A DNA stretch of 64,000 nucleotides, taken from NCBI GenBank assembly GCA_900473185.1, contig UCKU01000010.1, forward strand, positions 1 through 64,000. Reading direction: 5' to 3'. This document shows positions 52,296 to 61,020 of this stretch, piece by piece. The first letter of the stretch is position 1. Each line of letters begins with the position of its first letter. Source of the DNA: Hyphomicrobiales bacterium (GTDB taxonomy: Bacteria; Pseudomonadota; Alphaproteobacteria; Rhizobiales; Rhizobiaceae). The notes under the pieces were generated by a model. The model saw only the letters and a program-made list of their open reading frames with translations. It had not been told where the DNA came from and did not search any database. The position numbers and the translations under genes were made by a program.

Positions 52296-53381
52296 TCAGC
52301 TGAGCCTTCTGCCTTCGGCATCGAAAGCCAGCATCTCAGGCACTCTCAGAGAGAGGCTGATCTTCTCCTTCGGCTGAGGCCTGCTTTCACGGCACTCGAC
52401 CGTCATCTCCGCATCGGTTGCGGTCAGCACGTGAAGATATCCGGTGCCGCCAAGCTCTTCCGTAAACTCGGCAGTGACGGGCAGCGTCAGGCCTCCATCG
52501 CCAGCGCCAAGCCCGATATGCTCGGGCCGGACACCGATATTGATGGCAGAGCCCTCGGCGACCGGCGTGCGTGTCGGCAGCTCGAAGGCTTGGCCCGGCG
52601 CGTCATCGAGCTCGACGCGGGCAGAGCCCTGTCCGGCGCCGATGACCTTGCCCTTCAGGAAGTTCATGCCCGGCGATCCGATGAAGCCGGCGACGAACAT
52701 GTTCTGCGGATCGCGATAGAGCTCCAAGGGCGCGCCGACCTGCTGGACGATGCCCTCCTTCAAGACGACGATCTTGTCGGCAAGTGTCATCGCCTCGACC
52801 TGGTCATGGGTGACGTAGACCATGGTCGCTCCGATCTGCCGGTGCAGGCGGGCGATTTCCATGCGCATTTTCACACGCAATTCGGCATCAAGATTGGACA
52901 GCGGCTCGTCGAACAGGAAGACACGCGGTTCACGCACGATGGCGCGGCCGATCGCCACGCGCTGGCGCTGGCCGCCGGAAAGCTGGCTCGGCTTGTGCTG
53001 GAGATAATCGCCAAGACGAAGGATATCGGCGGCCGCCTTCACCTTCTCTTGAATCTCCGCCTTAGGACGTTTGGCGATCGACAGGCTGAAAGCCATGTTT
53101 TCGAAGACGGAAAGATGCGGATAGAGCGCGTAGGACTGGAAGACCATGGCAACGCCGCGCTTCGATGCTTCCCTGTGCGTGACGTCTTCATTCTCGATGC
53201 TGATCTGCCCGCCGCTCGTTTCCTCGAGCCCCGCAATCATCCTCAAAAGCGTCGATTTCCCGCAGCCGGATGGGCCGACGAAAACGGCAAACTCACCCTG
53301 CTCGATCTCGATATCGACGCCGTGGATGACCGCGAAGGACCCGAACGACTTCCTGACGTCAGTCAGTTTTATCCCAGACAT
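52296..53381 (-). CDS. ABC transporter ATPase, UgpC/MsmK type
   Basis: 361 residues. Walker A GPSGCGKST is near 39, the signature LSGGQRQR near 134, Walker B VFLFDEPLSNLD near 155 and the H-loop in YVTHDQ. A C-terminal TOBE/regulatory region follows (FIGSPGMNFLKGKVIGAG onward). GGGAGGATAT precedes the ATG. The frame stays open upstream inside the arabinofuranosidase gene, but that extension is a shadow. The signature and length match ATPases that serve family-1 sugar importers. Confidence 0.92.
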   Translation of the reverse strand: MSGIKLTDVRKSFGSFAVIHGVDIEIEQGEFAVFVGPSGCGKSTLLRMIAGLEETSGGQISIENEDVTHREASKRGVAMVFQSYALYPHLSVFENMAFSLSIAKRPKAEIQEKVKAAADILRLGDYLQHKPSQLSGGQRQRVAIGRAIVREPRVFLFDEPLSNLDAELRVKMRMEIARLHRQIGATMVYVTHDQVEAMTLADKIVVLKEGIVQQVGAPLELYRDPQNMFVAGFIGSPGMNFLKGKVIGAGQGSARVELDDAPGQAFELPTRTPVAEGSAINIGVRPEHIGLGAGDGGLTLPVTAEFTEELGGTGYLHVLTATDAEMTVECRESRPQPKEKISLSLRVPEMLAFDAEGRRLS

Positions 53382-53442
53382 ATATCCTCCCGATGGACAC
53401 TCCAGAGGGGCAGCCTCCTCCGCTGCCCCGATGGCGATCAAC

Positions 53443-54963
53443 TCACGCCGAAGCGACGGAGAGCAGGATGAAATGATAGGATTTCGCCGGCAGCGATCCG
53501 GTGAGCCTGCCCTCGTCGGTGACCTGGAGGCCGGATCCTGCCGTCGGCACGATACGGTTCTGATCCTCGACGGAGTTGCGCGCCTTGAGGTCTTCGCCCG
53601 CCATCGTGTGATGCTGGATGACCTTCGCGCCCTTGAAGCCCTGCAGGGCAACATCGAGATCGATCGCCTCATCGAGACTGCGGTTAATCGCAAAGAGCGC
53701 GATGCTCTTGCCATCCTCCTGCAGCACGGCCGAAAGATCGAGATAGGGAACGTCCTGCGCGACATCGCAATCATAGGTCGGACCGGAGGCCGAAACCGTC
53801 AGCGCCGTGCCGCGGCCATACTTCGATGCGAACTGCAACGGATAGTAGATCGACTGGCGCCAGGCCGGGCCTCCCGCCTTGGTCAGGATCGGCGCGATGA
53901 CGTTGACGAGCTGCGCCATGCAGGCGATCTTGACGCGGTCGGAGCGGCGGATGAAGACGTTGATCAGCGAGGCGACGAAGATCGCATCCTCGAGATTATA
54001 GAGCTCTTCGAGCAGCGGCGGCGCTTCCGGCCAGTCCCAATTCTTGTAGCGCTGATCGTCTTCCTTGCGGTCGTGATACCAGACGTTCCATTCGTCGAAG
54101 CAGATCTTCACGTCGCGCTTGGAGCGCTTCTTCGCCTTTATGTAATCGATGACGCCGCCGATCGTGACGATGTAGCGGTCGAGTTCGATCGCCTTGGCAT
54201 AGTAGTTCAGCGTGTCGTTTTCCTCGTTGCCGAAATATTTGTGCAGCGAGATGTAATCGACGCTGTCATAGCTCGCATCGAGAACCTGTGCTTCCCATTC
54301 AGGATAGGTCTTCATCTTGTCGTTCGACGAGCCGCAGACCACGGTTTCGAGCGTCTTGTCGAAATATTTGAAGGCCTTGCTGACTTCGTTGGCAAGCAGA
54401 CCATATTCCGTTGCGGTCTTGTGACCGACCTGCCAGGGGCCGTCCATCTCATTGCCGAGGCACCAGATGCGGACATTGTGCGGGTCCTTGTATCCGTGCT
54501 TGGCGCGCAGGTCGCTCCAGTAGGTTCCGCCCGGATGGTTGCAATATTCCAGGAAATTGCGAGCGTCATTCAGGCCGCGCGAACCGAGGTTCATGGCGAG
54601 CATCATCTCGGTCTTGGCGAGCTTCGACCAGTCGGCGAATTCGTTGACGCCCATCTGGTTGGTCTCGCGGGTCCGCCAGGCGAGATCGAGACGCGTCGGA
54701 CGTTGGTCGCGCGGGCCGATGCCATCTTCCCAATGATAGGCCGAGACGAAATTGCCGCCCGGATACCGGACGATCGGCATATCGAGATCGCGCACCATAT
54801 CAAGAACGTCGGTACGGAAGCCGTCCTTATCAGCTTTTTCGTGACCCGGCTCATAAATGCCAGTGTAAACGGCGCGGCCCATATGCTCCAGGAAGGAGCC
54901 GTAGACACGCTTATCGACGGATGAGATGGTAAATTCCCTGTTCAGGGTCGCTTTAGCCCGCAT
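53443..54963 (-). CDS. alpha-L-arabinofuranosidase, GH51
   Basis: 506 residues, no signal peptide, so it acts in the cytoplasm on imported arabino-oligosaccharides. The family start ISSVDKRVYGSFLEHMGRAV and RYPGGNFVSAYHWEDGIGPR are clear. The catalytic acid/base Glu lies in WCLGNEMDGPWQ near residue 173, and the nucleophile Glu in ICFDEWNVWYHD near residue 290. It is the first gene of the operon that continues with ATPase, binding protein and permeases. GH51 enzymes release L-arabinose from arabinan or arabinoxylan oligomers, common in plant-associated bacteria. No arabinose-degrading enzyme is nearby. Confidence 0.93.
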   Translation of the reverse strand: MRAKATLNREFTISSVDKRVYGSFLEHMGRAVYTGIYEPGHEKADKDGFRTDVLDMVRDLDMPIVRYPGGNFVSAYHWEDGIGPRDQRPTRLDLAWRTRETNQMGVNEFADWSKLAKTEMMLAMNLGSRGLNDARNFLEYCNHPGGTYWSDLRAKHGYKDPHNVRIWCLGNEMDGPWQVGHKTATEYGLLANEVSKAFKYFDKTLETVVCGSSNDKMKTYPEWEAQVLDASYDSVDYISLHKYFGNEENDTLNYYAKAIELDRYIVTIGGVIDYIKAKKRSKRDVKICFDEWNVWYHDRKEDDQRYKNWDWPEAPPLLEELYNLEDAIFVASLINVFIRRSDRVKIACMAQLVNVIAPILTKAGGPAWRQSIYYPLQFASKYGRGTALTVSASGPTYDCDVAQDVPYLDLSAVLQEDGKSIALFAINRSLDEAIDLDVALQGFKGAKVIQHHTMAGEDLKARNSVEDQNRIVPTAGSGLQVTDEGRLTGSLPAKSYHFILLSVASA

Positions 54964-55223
54964 TGATGTTCCTCGTTTATTGAATTTGATTTTTGAGCAA
55001 GCTATTCTGAGACCTTTTTTTAATCAAGTATTTTGTTTAATATCCGAAAATCAGTTTTAGTATGGCGAAAGATCAACGAAATCTGTGAGAAACCAGGCTT
55101 TTCGGGCCCAATCGCCGGTCTCCGACGGGTCGTTAAAGCCACGATTAACCAACCAGCCTCTGGCGCGGGAACAAATTCTGCTCCGCAACGTTCTGGCGCT
55201 CGCGACAGGAGGAGGAAAAACAG
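54964..55223. promoter_or_regulatory. AT-rich divergent promoter region of the arabinan operon
   Basis: 260 bases, the first 110 strongly AT-rich with a run of seven or more T near 55014. It contains AATCAAGTATT near 55020, related to TTTAATACTGG just upstream of the ArsR-type gene. These words could be sites of the regulator, but they are not perfect repeats. The DUF982 gene begins on the other side. Confidence 0.4.
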
Positions 55224-55466
55224 ATGCCAAATGCAAAATGGAGCGAACCGGTCGAAATCGAGTTCGACAATGCCGGATCCCGGACCGTCAGAGGCCCTTT
55301 CGACGCACTCATCTATCTCCACGACATGTGGCCGCGGCGCACGGGAGCAAAATTCGTCAGGGCAAGCAATGCCTGCAAGGGCGCCGTCGAAGGACGCGTC
55401 AGCCTGGAAACGGCAAGGGAAGATTTTCTTGCGGCCGCAGCAGAAGCAAGACTAGCCACACATTGA
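55224..55466 (+). CDS. DUF982-domain protein
   Basis: 80 residues. The pattern fits DUF982, a small family found almost only in Rhizobiales, often in many copies on plasmids. It shows W-x-x-P-V-x-I-x-F near the start, RTVRGPFDALIYLHDMWPRR, then ACKGAVEGRVSLETAREDFL. Function is unknown. ACAGGAGGAGGAAAA precedes the ATG. It is followed by a small exported protein gene 59 bases on. Confidence 0.85.
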   Translation: MPNAKWSEPVEIEFDNAGSRTVRGPFDALIYLHDMWPRRTGAKFVRASNACKGAVEGRVSLETAREDFLAAAAEARLATH

Positions 55467-55525
55467 GCCCGAGGGGCGGACGCGCACATGCCGCGTCCAC
55501 TCATATTTTTGAGGAAGGAGACTGC

Positions 55526-55762
55526 ATGCGCGCCCTGCTGGTATCGTTGCTGACCTTGGCCGTGACCGCGATTTGGACAGGCCCGGCCCTATCTGCCGAC
55601 ATGATCCAAGGTTATGAACGCCCCCATGTCGTCAAGCATCGACCGAAGCCGGTCATTCGTGCACGCTCTGTGCAGCGCCGGCATCTCGATTGCACGGATA
55701 TGACTGTCGAATACCGCTACATTCCGCGTACGGATTTCGTGACCGTGTGCCGTCGTATCTGA
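55526..55762 (+). CDS. small exported protein
   Basis: 78 residues. MRALLVSLLTLAVTAIWTGP followed by ALSADM is a signal peptide with likely cleavage after ALS-A near residue 24. The mature peptide of about 54 residues is basic (VVKHRPKPVIRARSVQRRHL) and has two cysteines (C56 and C75), which could form a disulfide in the periplasm. AAGGAG lies upstream of the ATG. No family is recognised; similar short basic exported proteins are common in rhizobia. Confidence 0.7.
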   Translation: MRALLVSLLTLAVTAIWTGPALSADMIQGYERPHVVKHRPKPVIRARSVQRRHLDCTDMTVEYRYIPRTDFVTVCRRI

Positions 55763-55789
55763 GACCTGCCAGACCGGCCAAGGCCGATG

Positions 55790-57241
55790 TCAGATCGGAT
55801 AGTGTCCGGGCTGCGATGCCACGGTCATCCACCTGAGGTCGGTGAATTCGTTGATGCCGGCCTTGCCGCCAAAGCGGCCATAACCGGAGGCCTTCACGCC
55901 GCCGAAGGGCATCTGCGCCTCATCATGCACGGTCGGGCCGTTCACATGGCAAATGCCGCTTTCAATCCGTCTTGCGACCTCCATGGCGCGGGCGGCATCC
56001 CTTCCGAAGACGGCGGCGGACAGGCCATATTCCGTATCATTGGCAACACGGACCGCCTCATCGATACCGCGCACGCGCACCATGCAGGCCACCGGACCGA
56101 AGCTCTCCTCTCCATAGATGCGCATCGATGGCGTCACGTGGTCAAGCACCGTGGCGTCCATCAGGGTCCCGATCGCACGGCCCCCCGCGAGCAGGCGAGC
56201 GCCCTTGGACACCGCATCCTCGATCAGGCCGTTGACGCGTTCAACCGCATCGAGGCCGATCATCGAGCCGAGCGGCGAATTGCTCTGGCGCGGATCGCCG
56301 GCAACCAGCGTCGAGGCCTTGCGGGCGAACTGATCGGCAAACTCGTCGGCCACCGCCTCGTCGACGACGATCCTCTCGGTCGACATGCAGATCTGCCCCT
56401 GGTTCATGAAGGCGCCGAAGGCAGCGGCTTTCACGGCTTCGCCGATATCGGCATCATCGAGCACGATGAGGGGCGCCTTGCCGCCAAGCTCGAGCAGCAC
56501 GGGCTTCAAATGGCGGGCGGAGACCTCGGCGATAACACGGCCGACGCGGGTCGAGCCGGTGAAATTGACACGGCGCACGGCCGGGTGGGCGATGAGCTTT
56601 TCGACGATGGATGCAGCATCGGCGGGTGCATTGGTGAGCACATTGACGACACCGTCGCCGAGACCCGCTTCCCGCAATGTCTCGCCGATCAGATGATGCG
56701 TCTTCGGGCAAAGCTCTGACGCCTTGAGGACGACAGTGTTGCCACAGGCAAGCGGCAGGGCGACGGCGCGCACGCCGAGAATGACGGGCGCGTTCCAGGG
56801 TGCGATGCCAAGGACGACACCGGCCGGCTGGCGCACGGCCATCGCCAAAAGGCCGGGCTTGTCGGAGGGGATCACTTCGCCGGTGATCTGGGTACACATG
56901 GCGGCGGCTTCACGCAGCATATTGGCGGCGAGATAGACGTTGAAGCCCGCCCAGGCGGCTGTCGCTCCCGTTTCCTCGGCCATGGCGGCGATGAATTCAC
57001 CGGTGCAGGAATCCAAGAGGTCGGCTGCCTTCGAAAGGCGCTTGCGCCGCTCTGTCGGCGCTAGCGTCGACCAGGCCGGAAAGGCCGCGGCCGCAGCGGC
57101 AACCGCTGCATGCGCGTCTTCCAGCGTTGCCGCGGCCGCCTTCGTCGCAAGCTGACCGGTAATCGGGTTCAGCCGTTCGAAAGTCGCACCGTCCGAAGCC
57201 GGCATGCCACGGCCGCCAATCAGAAGCATCAGGTCAACCAT
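55790..57241 (-). CDS. NAD(P)-dependent aldehyde dehydrogenase, vanillin/salicylaldehyde type
   Basis: 483 residues from the ATG at 57241 (AAAGGGA upstream); the open frame runs 31 codons further. GIAPWNAPVILGVRAVALPL, the general base Glu in LLELGGKAPLIV and the nucleophile Cys in NQGQICMSTERIVV define the class. ICMSTER, where many ALDHs have TCxxxNR, is typical of vanillin, salicylaldehyde and benzaldehyde dehydrogenases. An aromatic aldehyde is therefore a likely substrate. It is divergent from an AraC-type regulator gene, its probable controller. Confidence 0.87.
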   Translation of the reverse strand: MVDLMLLIGGRGMPASDGATFERLNPITGQLATKAAAATLEDAHAAVAAAAAAFPAWSTLAPTERRKRLSKAADLLDSCTGEFIAAMAEETGATAAWAGFNVYLAANMLREAAAMCTQITGEVIPSDKPGLLAMAVRQPAGVVLGIAPWNAPVILGVRAVALPLACGNTVVLKASELCPKTHHLIGETLREAGLGDGVVNVLTNAPADAASIVEKLIAHPAVRRVNFTGSTRVGRVIAEVSARHLKPVLLELGGKAPLIVLDDADIGEAVKAAAFGAFMNQGQICMSTERIVVDEAVADEFADQFARKASTLVAGDPRQSNSPLGSMIGLDAVERVNGLIEDAVSKGARLLAGGRAIGTLMDATVLDHVTPSMRIYGEESFGPVACMVRVRGIDEAVRVANDTEYGLSAAVFGRDAARAMEVARRIESGICHVNGPTVHDEAQMPFGGVKASGYGRFGGKAGINEFTDLRWMTVASQPGHYPI

Positions 57242-57543
57242 CTCGTTCCCTTTCAGATATGCGCCTGATTTCCCTCCCAAAGGGCCGGCGCGATGATGTC
57301 TGCTGGTTTCCGGCATCCGCCGGGAGTCATGCAAATCCCGCGGTCACACCGGGAGATCGACGTCTTTCATTGGAAGATCCTCACCCATATCGCCTGAATT
57401 CAGGCGCTCCTCCGGATCCAGTAGGAACCAATCCATCGGCGAAATGAATGGATTTTCCTGGCAGTTTATTGTACTTTCCTGCATATTTTCAGGTCCCCGC
57501 TCGGCATGCGATTGCCCGGCCGCTTGTGTGCCCGGAGTACAAG
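57242..57543. promoter_or_regulatory. divergent control region with palindrome
   Basis: 302 bases between the aldehyde dehydrogenase and AraC-type genes. It contains a perfect 16-base palindrome CGCCTGAATTCAGGCG at 57391-57406 and a further copy of its half, CGCCTGA, at 57262-57268 near the dehydrogenase start. The spacing (129 bases) would allow a looped complex, as known for some AraC-family regulators. No other gene is present. Confidence 0.55.
57391..57406. repeat. perfect 16-base palindrome
   Basis: CGCCTGAATTCAGGCG is self-complementary over its whole length and sits about midway between the divergent dehydrogenase and AraC-type genes. It is a likely binding site for a dimeric regulator. 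Confidence 0.6.
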
Positions 57544-58440
57544 ATGGCGGAAAAGTTGCTCGATATGCCGGCCTTGTCGGTCAGTGCATCGATGATTTCT
57601 GTCGGCCTCGGCAGCCAGACCTGGAGCCTTGACGCCCACGGCAGCCGTCCCGTCTATCAGGCCTTTTTCGTCTCGCGGGGCAAAGCGAGCCTGTCCATCG
57701 ATGGACAGGCGGGGATTACGCTTTCGGCACCTGCGGCACTTTGGCTGCCGCGACGGATTTCGGGGGCTTTCGTTCTTGCCGCCGGCAGCGAGGGGGCGAT
57801 GCTCTCGGCAGCTGATGACTTTGTCCGCAGGACGGTCGGCGACAGCCCGGCCGCCGTGCAGTTGCACGACATGATCGAGCGCGTTGTCGTAGCTCAAAAC
57901 GAAAATCTGGCGGGACATGCGGGCGATATCGGCCGTGCCTTCGAGGTCATGACGCAAGAGGCACGGGACCACCGACCCGGCGGGACAGCGCTTGTCGGCG
58001 CCTATTTTTCCGTGCTGCTGCTGCTGATATGGCGAGCCGCAGGGGCGTCGGCGCCGACGAAGACCTCGGGCACCGGGGCGACCACCTTGCAGCGGTTCAG
58101 GCAGATCGTCGAATTGCGTTTCCGCGAACAGCCGGCGATCACCGATATAGCCCGCGCCATGGGCATCACCTATGACCACCTGCATCGCGCCTGCATTTCC
58201 GGCACCGGACGAAGCCCGATGGAACTGATCCACGAAAGGTTGGTCGCCGAAGCAAAGCTGCGGCTTGGGCAATCGGAGCAATCCGTCGAGCAGATCGGCT
58301 TCGGGCTCGGTTTTCGCGATCCGGGCTATTTCAGCCGCTTCTTCAAGAGCCGTGTCGGCGAACCGCCCGGCGCCTACCGGCGCAAGATCGCCGCGCAGTC
58401 GCAGAAAGGCCTCACCCCATCCTTTGCCGCCTGGCCGTGA
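57544..58440 (+). CDS. AraC-family transcriptional regulator
   Basis: 298 residues from the ATG at 57544 (CGGAG upstream). The N-terminal half is a cupin-like effector domain (HGSRPVYQAFFVSRGKASLS). The C-terminal half carries two helix-turn-helix motifs: REQPAITDIARAMGITYDHL and QSVEQIGFGLGFRDPGYFSR followed by FFKSRVGEPPGAYR, the AraC signature. It is divergent from the aromatic-type aldehyde dehydrogenase and probably activates it in response to the aldehyde or acid. Confidence 0.88.
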   Translation: MAEKLLDMPALSVSASMISVGLGSQTWSLDAHGSRPVYQAFFVSRGKASLSIDGQAGITLSAPAALWLPRRISGAFVLAAGSEGAMLSAADDFVRRTVGDSPAAVQLHDMIERVVVAQNENLAGHAGDIGRAFEVMTQEARDHRPGGTALVGAYFSVLLLLIWRAAGASAPTKTSGTGATTLQRFRQIVELRFREQPAITDIARAMGITYDHLHRACISGTGRSPMELIHERLVAEAKLRLGQSEQSVEQIGFGLGFRDPGYFSRFFKSRVGEPPGAYRRKIAAQSQKGLTPSFAAWP

Positions 58441-58467
58441 GGCACTCGCGATTTAGAAGACGGGCGT

Positions 58468-60102
58468 TCAGAACGTCCGCAAATCACGCGTCAGCGCCTG
58501 GAGCTGCTTGAAGCCCTCGTAACGCTTTGCGTGAAGATCAGCGATCGCGCCTTGTGCCGGCTTGTAGGTCTCTTCCCCGGCCGAGAGTTTCGTCATTGCT
58601 TCGCGCATATCGCTAAACAGCCCACCGGCGACGGCGCCGAGGATCGCAGCACCCAGCAGGACGGGTTCCTCCGCCTTCGTCGCGATTACCGGCTTGCCGC
58701 TCGCATCGGCAAGCATCTGACGGACGAAATCATGCTGGCCAGCACCCCCGCTGATGACGATGTTCTCGATGGTGACGCCGGCATCAGCCTGCGTGTCGAT
58801 GATTTGTCTCAGTCCATAGCCGATGCCGCAGAGGCCTGCGACATAGAGCGAGACCAGACTGTCGAGACCCCTCTCCATGTCGAGACCGGCAATCACCGCG
58901 CGGGCGTGCGGATCGGCGAAGGGCGCGCGATTGCCGAGGAATTCGGGAACGACATGCAGGCCTGCGACGAGTTTGACGGAATTCGAAGAGTGCCCCGCCT
59001 TGCGCGCGGCCATGTCAGCCAGAAGGACCGGCAGCGGAACGCCGTCGCGCTTCGACAATTCCTTTGCCTCGCCGGCGGCGGGATGGAAGGACAAGAGCTG
59101 ATCGATCGCCGCGCCCGCAGCACTCTGGCCACCCTCGTTCAACCACATGCCTGGCACCATGGCAGAATAATAGGGACCCCAGACGCCCGGAACGAAGGCC
59201 GGTTCGACGGTTGATGTCATGGTGCACGACGACGTGCCGAAGACGTAGCCGAGATTGGCCTGCGGACCGGCACCAATACCAACGGTTCCGATGCCGCCGG
59301 CATGGGCATCGATCAGCCCCGCGGCGACAGCCGTTCCCGGAGCAAGGCCGAGTTCACCGGCGGCCGCCGCTGTCAGGCCCTGACCGAGCGGCGAGCCGGG
59401 CTCGACGATCGACTGCCCGAGGCGGGCAAAACCTTCGTCGGCCAAGACGCCGAGGCCGATCTCATGAAAGTAGGTCGCATCCCAGCGCTTCTCATGGGCG
59501 AGATAGGTCCATTTGCAGGTGACGGTACAGGTTGAACGCGCAAGATCGCCGGTCGCCCGCCATGTCAGGAAATCCGCCAGATCGAAGAATTGCCAGGCGG
59601 CATCGAAGACCTGCGGCCGCCTTTCCCTCAGCCAGAGCAGCTTCGGCGTTTCCATCTCGGGGGAGATACGACCACCGACATAGCGCAGCACGTCATGGCC
59701 GAGCGCGTTGATACGCTCCGCCTGCGGGACGGCGCGATGGTCCATCCAGACGATGATATCCCGGTTCGGGTCTTCCGAGGGACCAACGGGCAGCGGCCGG
59801 CCAGCCTCGCCGAGCACGACGAGCGAACAGGTGGCGTCAAAACCCAGGCCAGCGACCGAAGCCGGATCGATACCGCTTGCGACCACAACCTCGCGCACGC
59901 AAGCGCAGACGGCCCTCCAGATTTCCGTACTCGACTGCTCGACGATGGAGCCGGCTTCATGAAATAGCATGATATCCCGCTTGGCGGATGCGAGCATCAG
60001 GCCATCGAGGTCGAAGAGGCCGGCGCGGGCGCTGCCTGTGCCGACATCGACGCCGATGACATGTTTGGCACCCGCTGACGGCGTGTGTGAAGTGTCGCTC
60101 AT
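58468..60102 (-). CDS. FGGY-family pentulose kinase, D-ribulokinase-like
   Basis: 544 residues. The FGGY layout is complete: VIGVDVGTGSARAGLFDLDG at the N-terminus (phosphate loop), WMDHRA, KLLWLRERRPQVFDAAWQFF, and a C-terminal GGAGQHDFVRQMLAD (adenosine-binding). Such kinases phosphorylate ribulose, xylulose or related ketoses. The neighbouring gene encodes ribitol 2-dehydrogenase, whose product is D-ribulose, so D-ribulokinase (giving D-ribulose 5-phosphate) is the best reading. GAGAGATC precedes the ATG. It is the last gene of the ribitol operon. Confidence 0.85.
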   Translation of the reverse strand: MSDTSHTPSAGAKHVIGVDVGTGSARAGLFDLDGLMLASAKRDIMLFHEAGSIVEQSSTEIWRAVCACVREVVVASGIDPASVAGLGFDATCSLVVLGEAGRPLPVGPSEDPNRDIIVWMDHRAVPQAERINALGHDVLRYVGGRISPEMETPKLLWLRERRPQVFDAAWQFFDLADFLTWRATGDLARSTCTVTCKWTYLAHEKRWDATYFHEIGLGVLADEGFARLGQSIVEPGSPLGQGLTAAAAGELGLAPGTAVAAGLIDAHAGGIGTVGIGAGPQANLGYVFGTSSCTMTSTVEPAFVPGVWGPYYSAMVPGMWLNEGGQSAAGAAIDQLLSFHPAAGEAKELSKRDGVPLPVLLADMAARKAGHSSNSVKLVAGLHVVPEFLGNRAPFADPHARAVIAGLDMERGLDSLVSLYVAGLCGIGYGLRQIIDTQADAGVTIENIVISGGAGQHDFVRQMLADASGKPVIATKAEEPVLLGAAILGAVAGGLFSDMREAMTKLSAGEETYKPAQGAIADLHAKRYEGFKQLQALTRDLRTF

Positions 60103-60267
60103 GATCTCTCGTTCAAATCGGCAGTATCAGGGTTTGAGAGCATTTCCGTCTTTCCTCGAATCGCGGAAACGCCCTGTCTTTTTGTTTTCATGCAATTGCG
60201 GACGCAAGGCCGCTACGCATTCTTGCTGGAATTGCTCTAGAGCAATCCGCAACCGGACCTGTCAACC

Positions 60268-60996
60268 TCAGAGGTCGACGCTGTTTGGCAGGATCACCAG
60301 ATCGCGCACAGTGACGTTGCGCGGCCGTGACAGCATGAAGAGCACGGCATCGGCCACTTCCTTCGGCTGCATCAGGCTGCCATTGGCCAGCGCCTCTTCC
60401 ATCTTGGCTTTCGGCCAGTCATCCAGGAGCGCGGTGACGACCGGTCCGGGCAGCACCGCGCCGACGCGCACGCCATATTGTGCGACCTGGCGGCGGGTGG
60501 AGTGGACGAAGGCCTGAACGGCAAATTTCGAGGCGGTATAGATCGGCTCCCAGACGACGGGCACGACGCCGGCGATCGAACTCGTAAACAGGATATCCCC
60601 GGACTTTTGAGCGATCATATGCGGCAGCACCGCATGGGCCGAGCGGAAGGCCGCATTGATGTTGAGGTTGAGCATCCGGTCCCAGGCATCCGGATCGCCG
60701 TCTGCGACCGGGCCGCCAATATAGGCGCCGGCATTGGCGTGGAAGATATCGAGCCGGCCGGCCAATTCCAGAATGCGCGGCAGCATGCCGGAGACCTGCG
60801 GGCCATCGAGAAGATCGACGACAAGCGGCAGGGCGCCCTCACCGATCTCCTTGCAGAGGGCCTGGAGCCTGTCCTTGGCACGATCGATGAGAACAACGGT
60901 TGCACCTTCGGCATGCAGGGTGCGGGCGCATTCCAGCCCGATACCCGATGCCGCGCCGGTGATGGCGGCAACCTTGCCCTTCATGAGATCAGTCAT
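60268..60996 (-). CDS. ribitol 2-dehydrogenase, SDR family
   Basis: 242 residues. [20 protein letters not shown] is the NAD motif, [20 protein letters not shown] follows, and the catalytic Tyr and Lys lie in [14 protein letters not shown] near residues 154-158. The segments [48 protein letters not shown] and [16 protein letters not shown] are close to identical with remembered Klebsiella ribitol dehydrogenase. It oxidises ribitol to D-ribulose with NAD. AAGGAG precedes the ATG; the kinase gene follows after 165 bases. Confidence 0.9.
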   Translation of the reverse strand: MTDLMKGKVAAITGAASGIGLECARTLHAEGATVVLIDRAKDRLQALCKEIGEGALPLVVDLLDGPQVSGMLPRILELAGRLDIFHANAGAYIGGPVADGDPDAWDRMLNLNINAAFRSAHAVLPHMIAQKSGDILFTSSIAGVVPVVWEPIYTASKFAVQAFVHSTRRQVAQYGVRVGAVLPGPVVTALLDDWPKAKMEEALANGSLMQPKEVADAVLFMLSRPRNVTVRDLVILPNSVDL

Positions 60997-61020
60997 GCAA
61001 ATACTCCTTGAGGATGCGGG

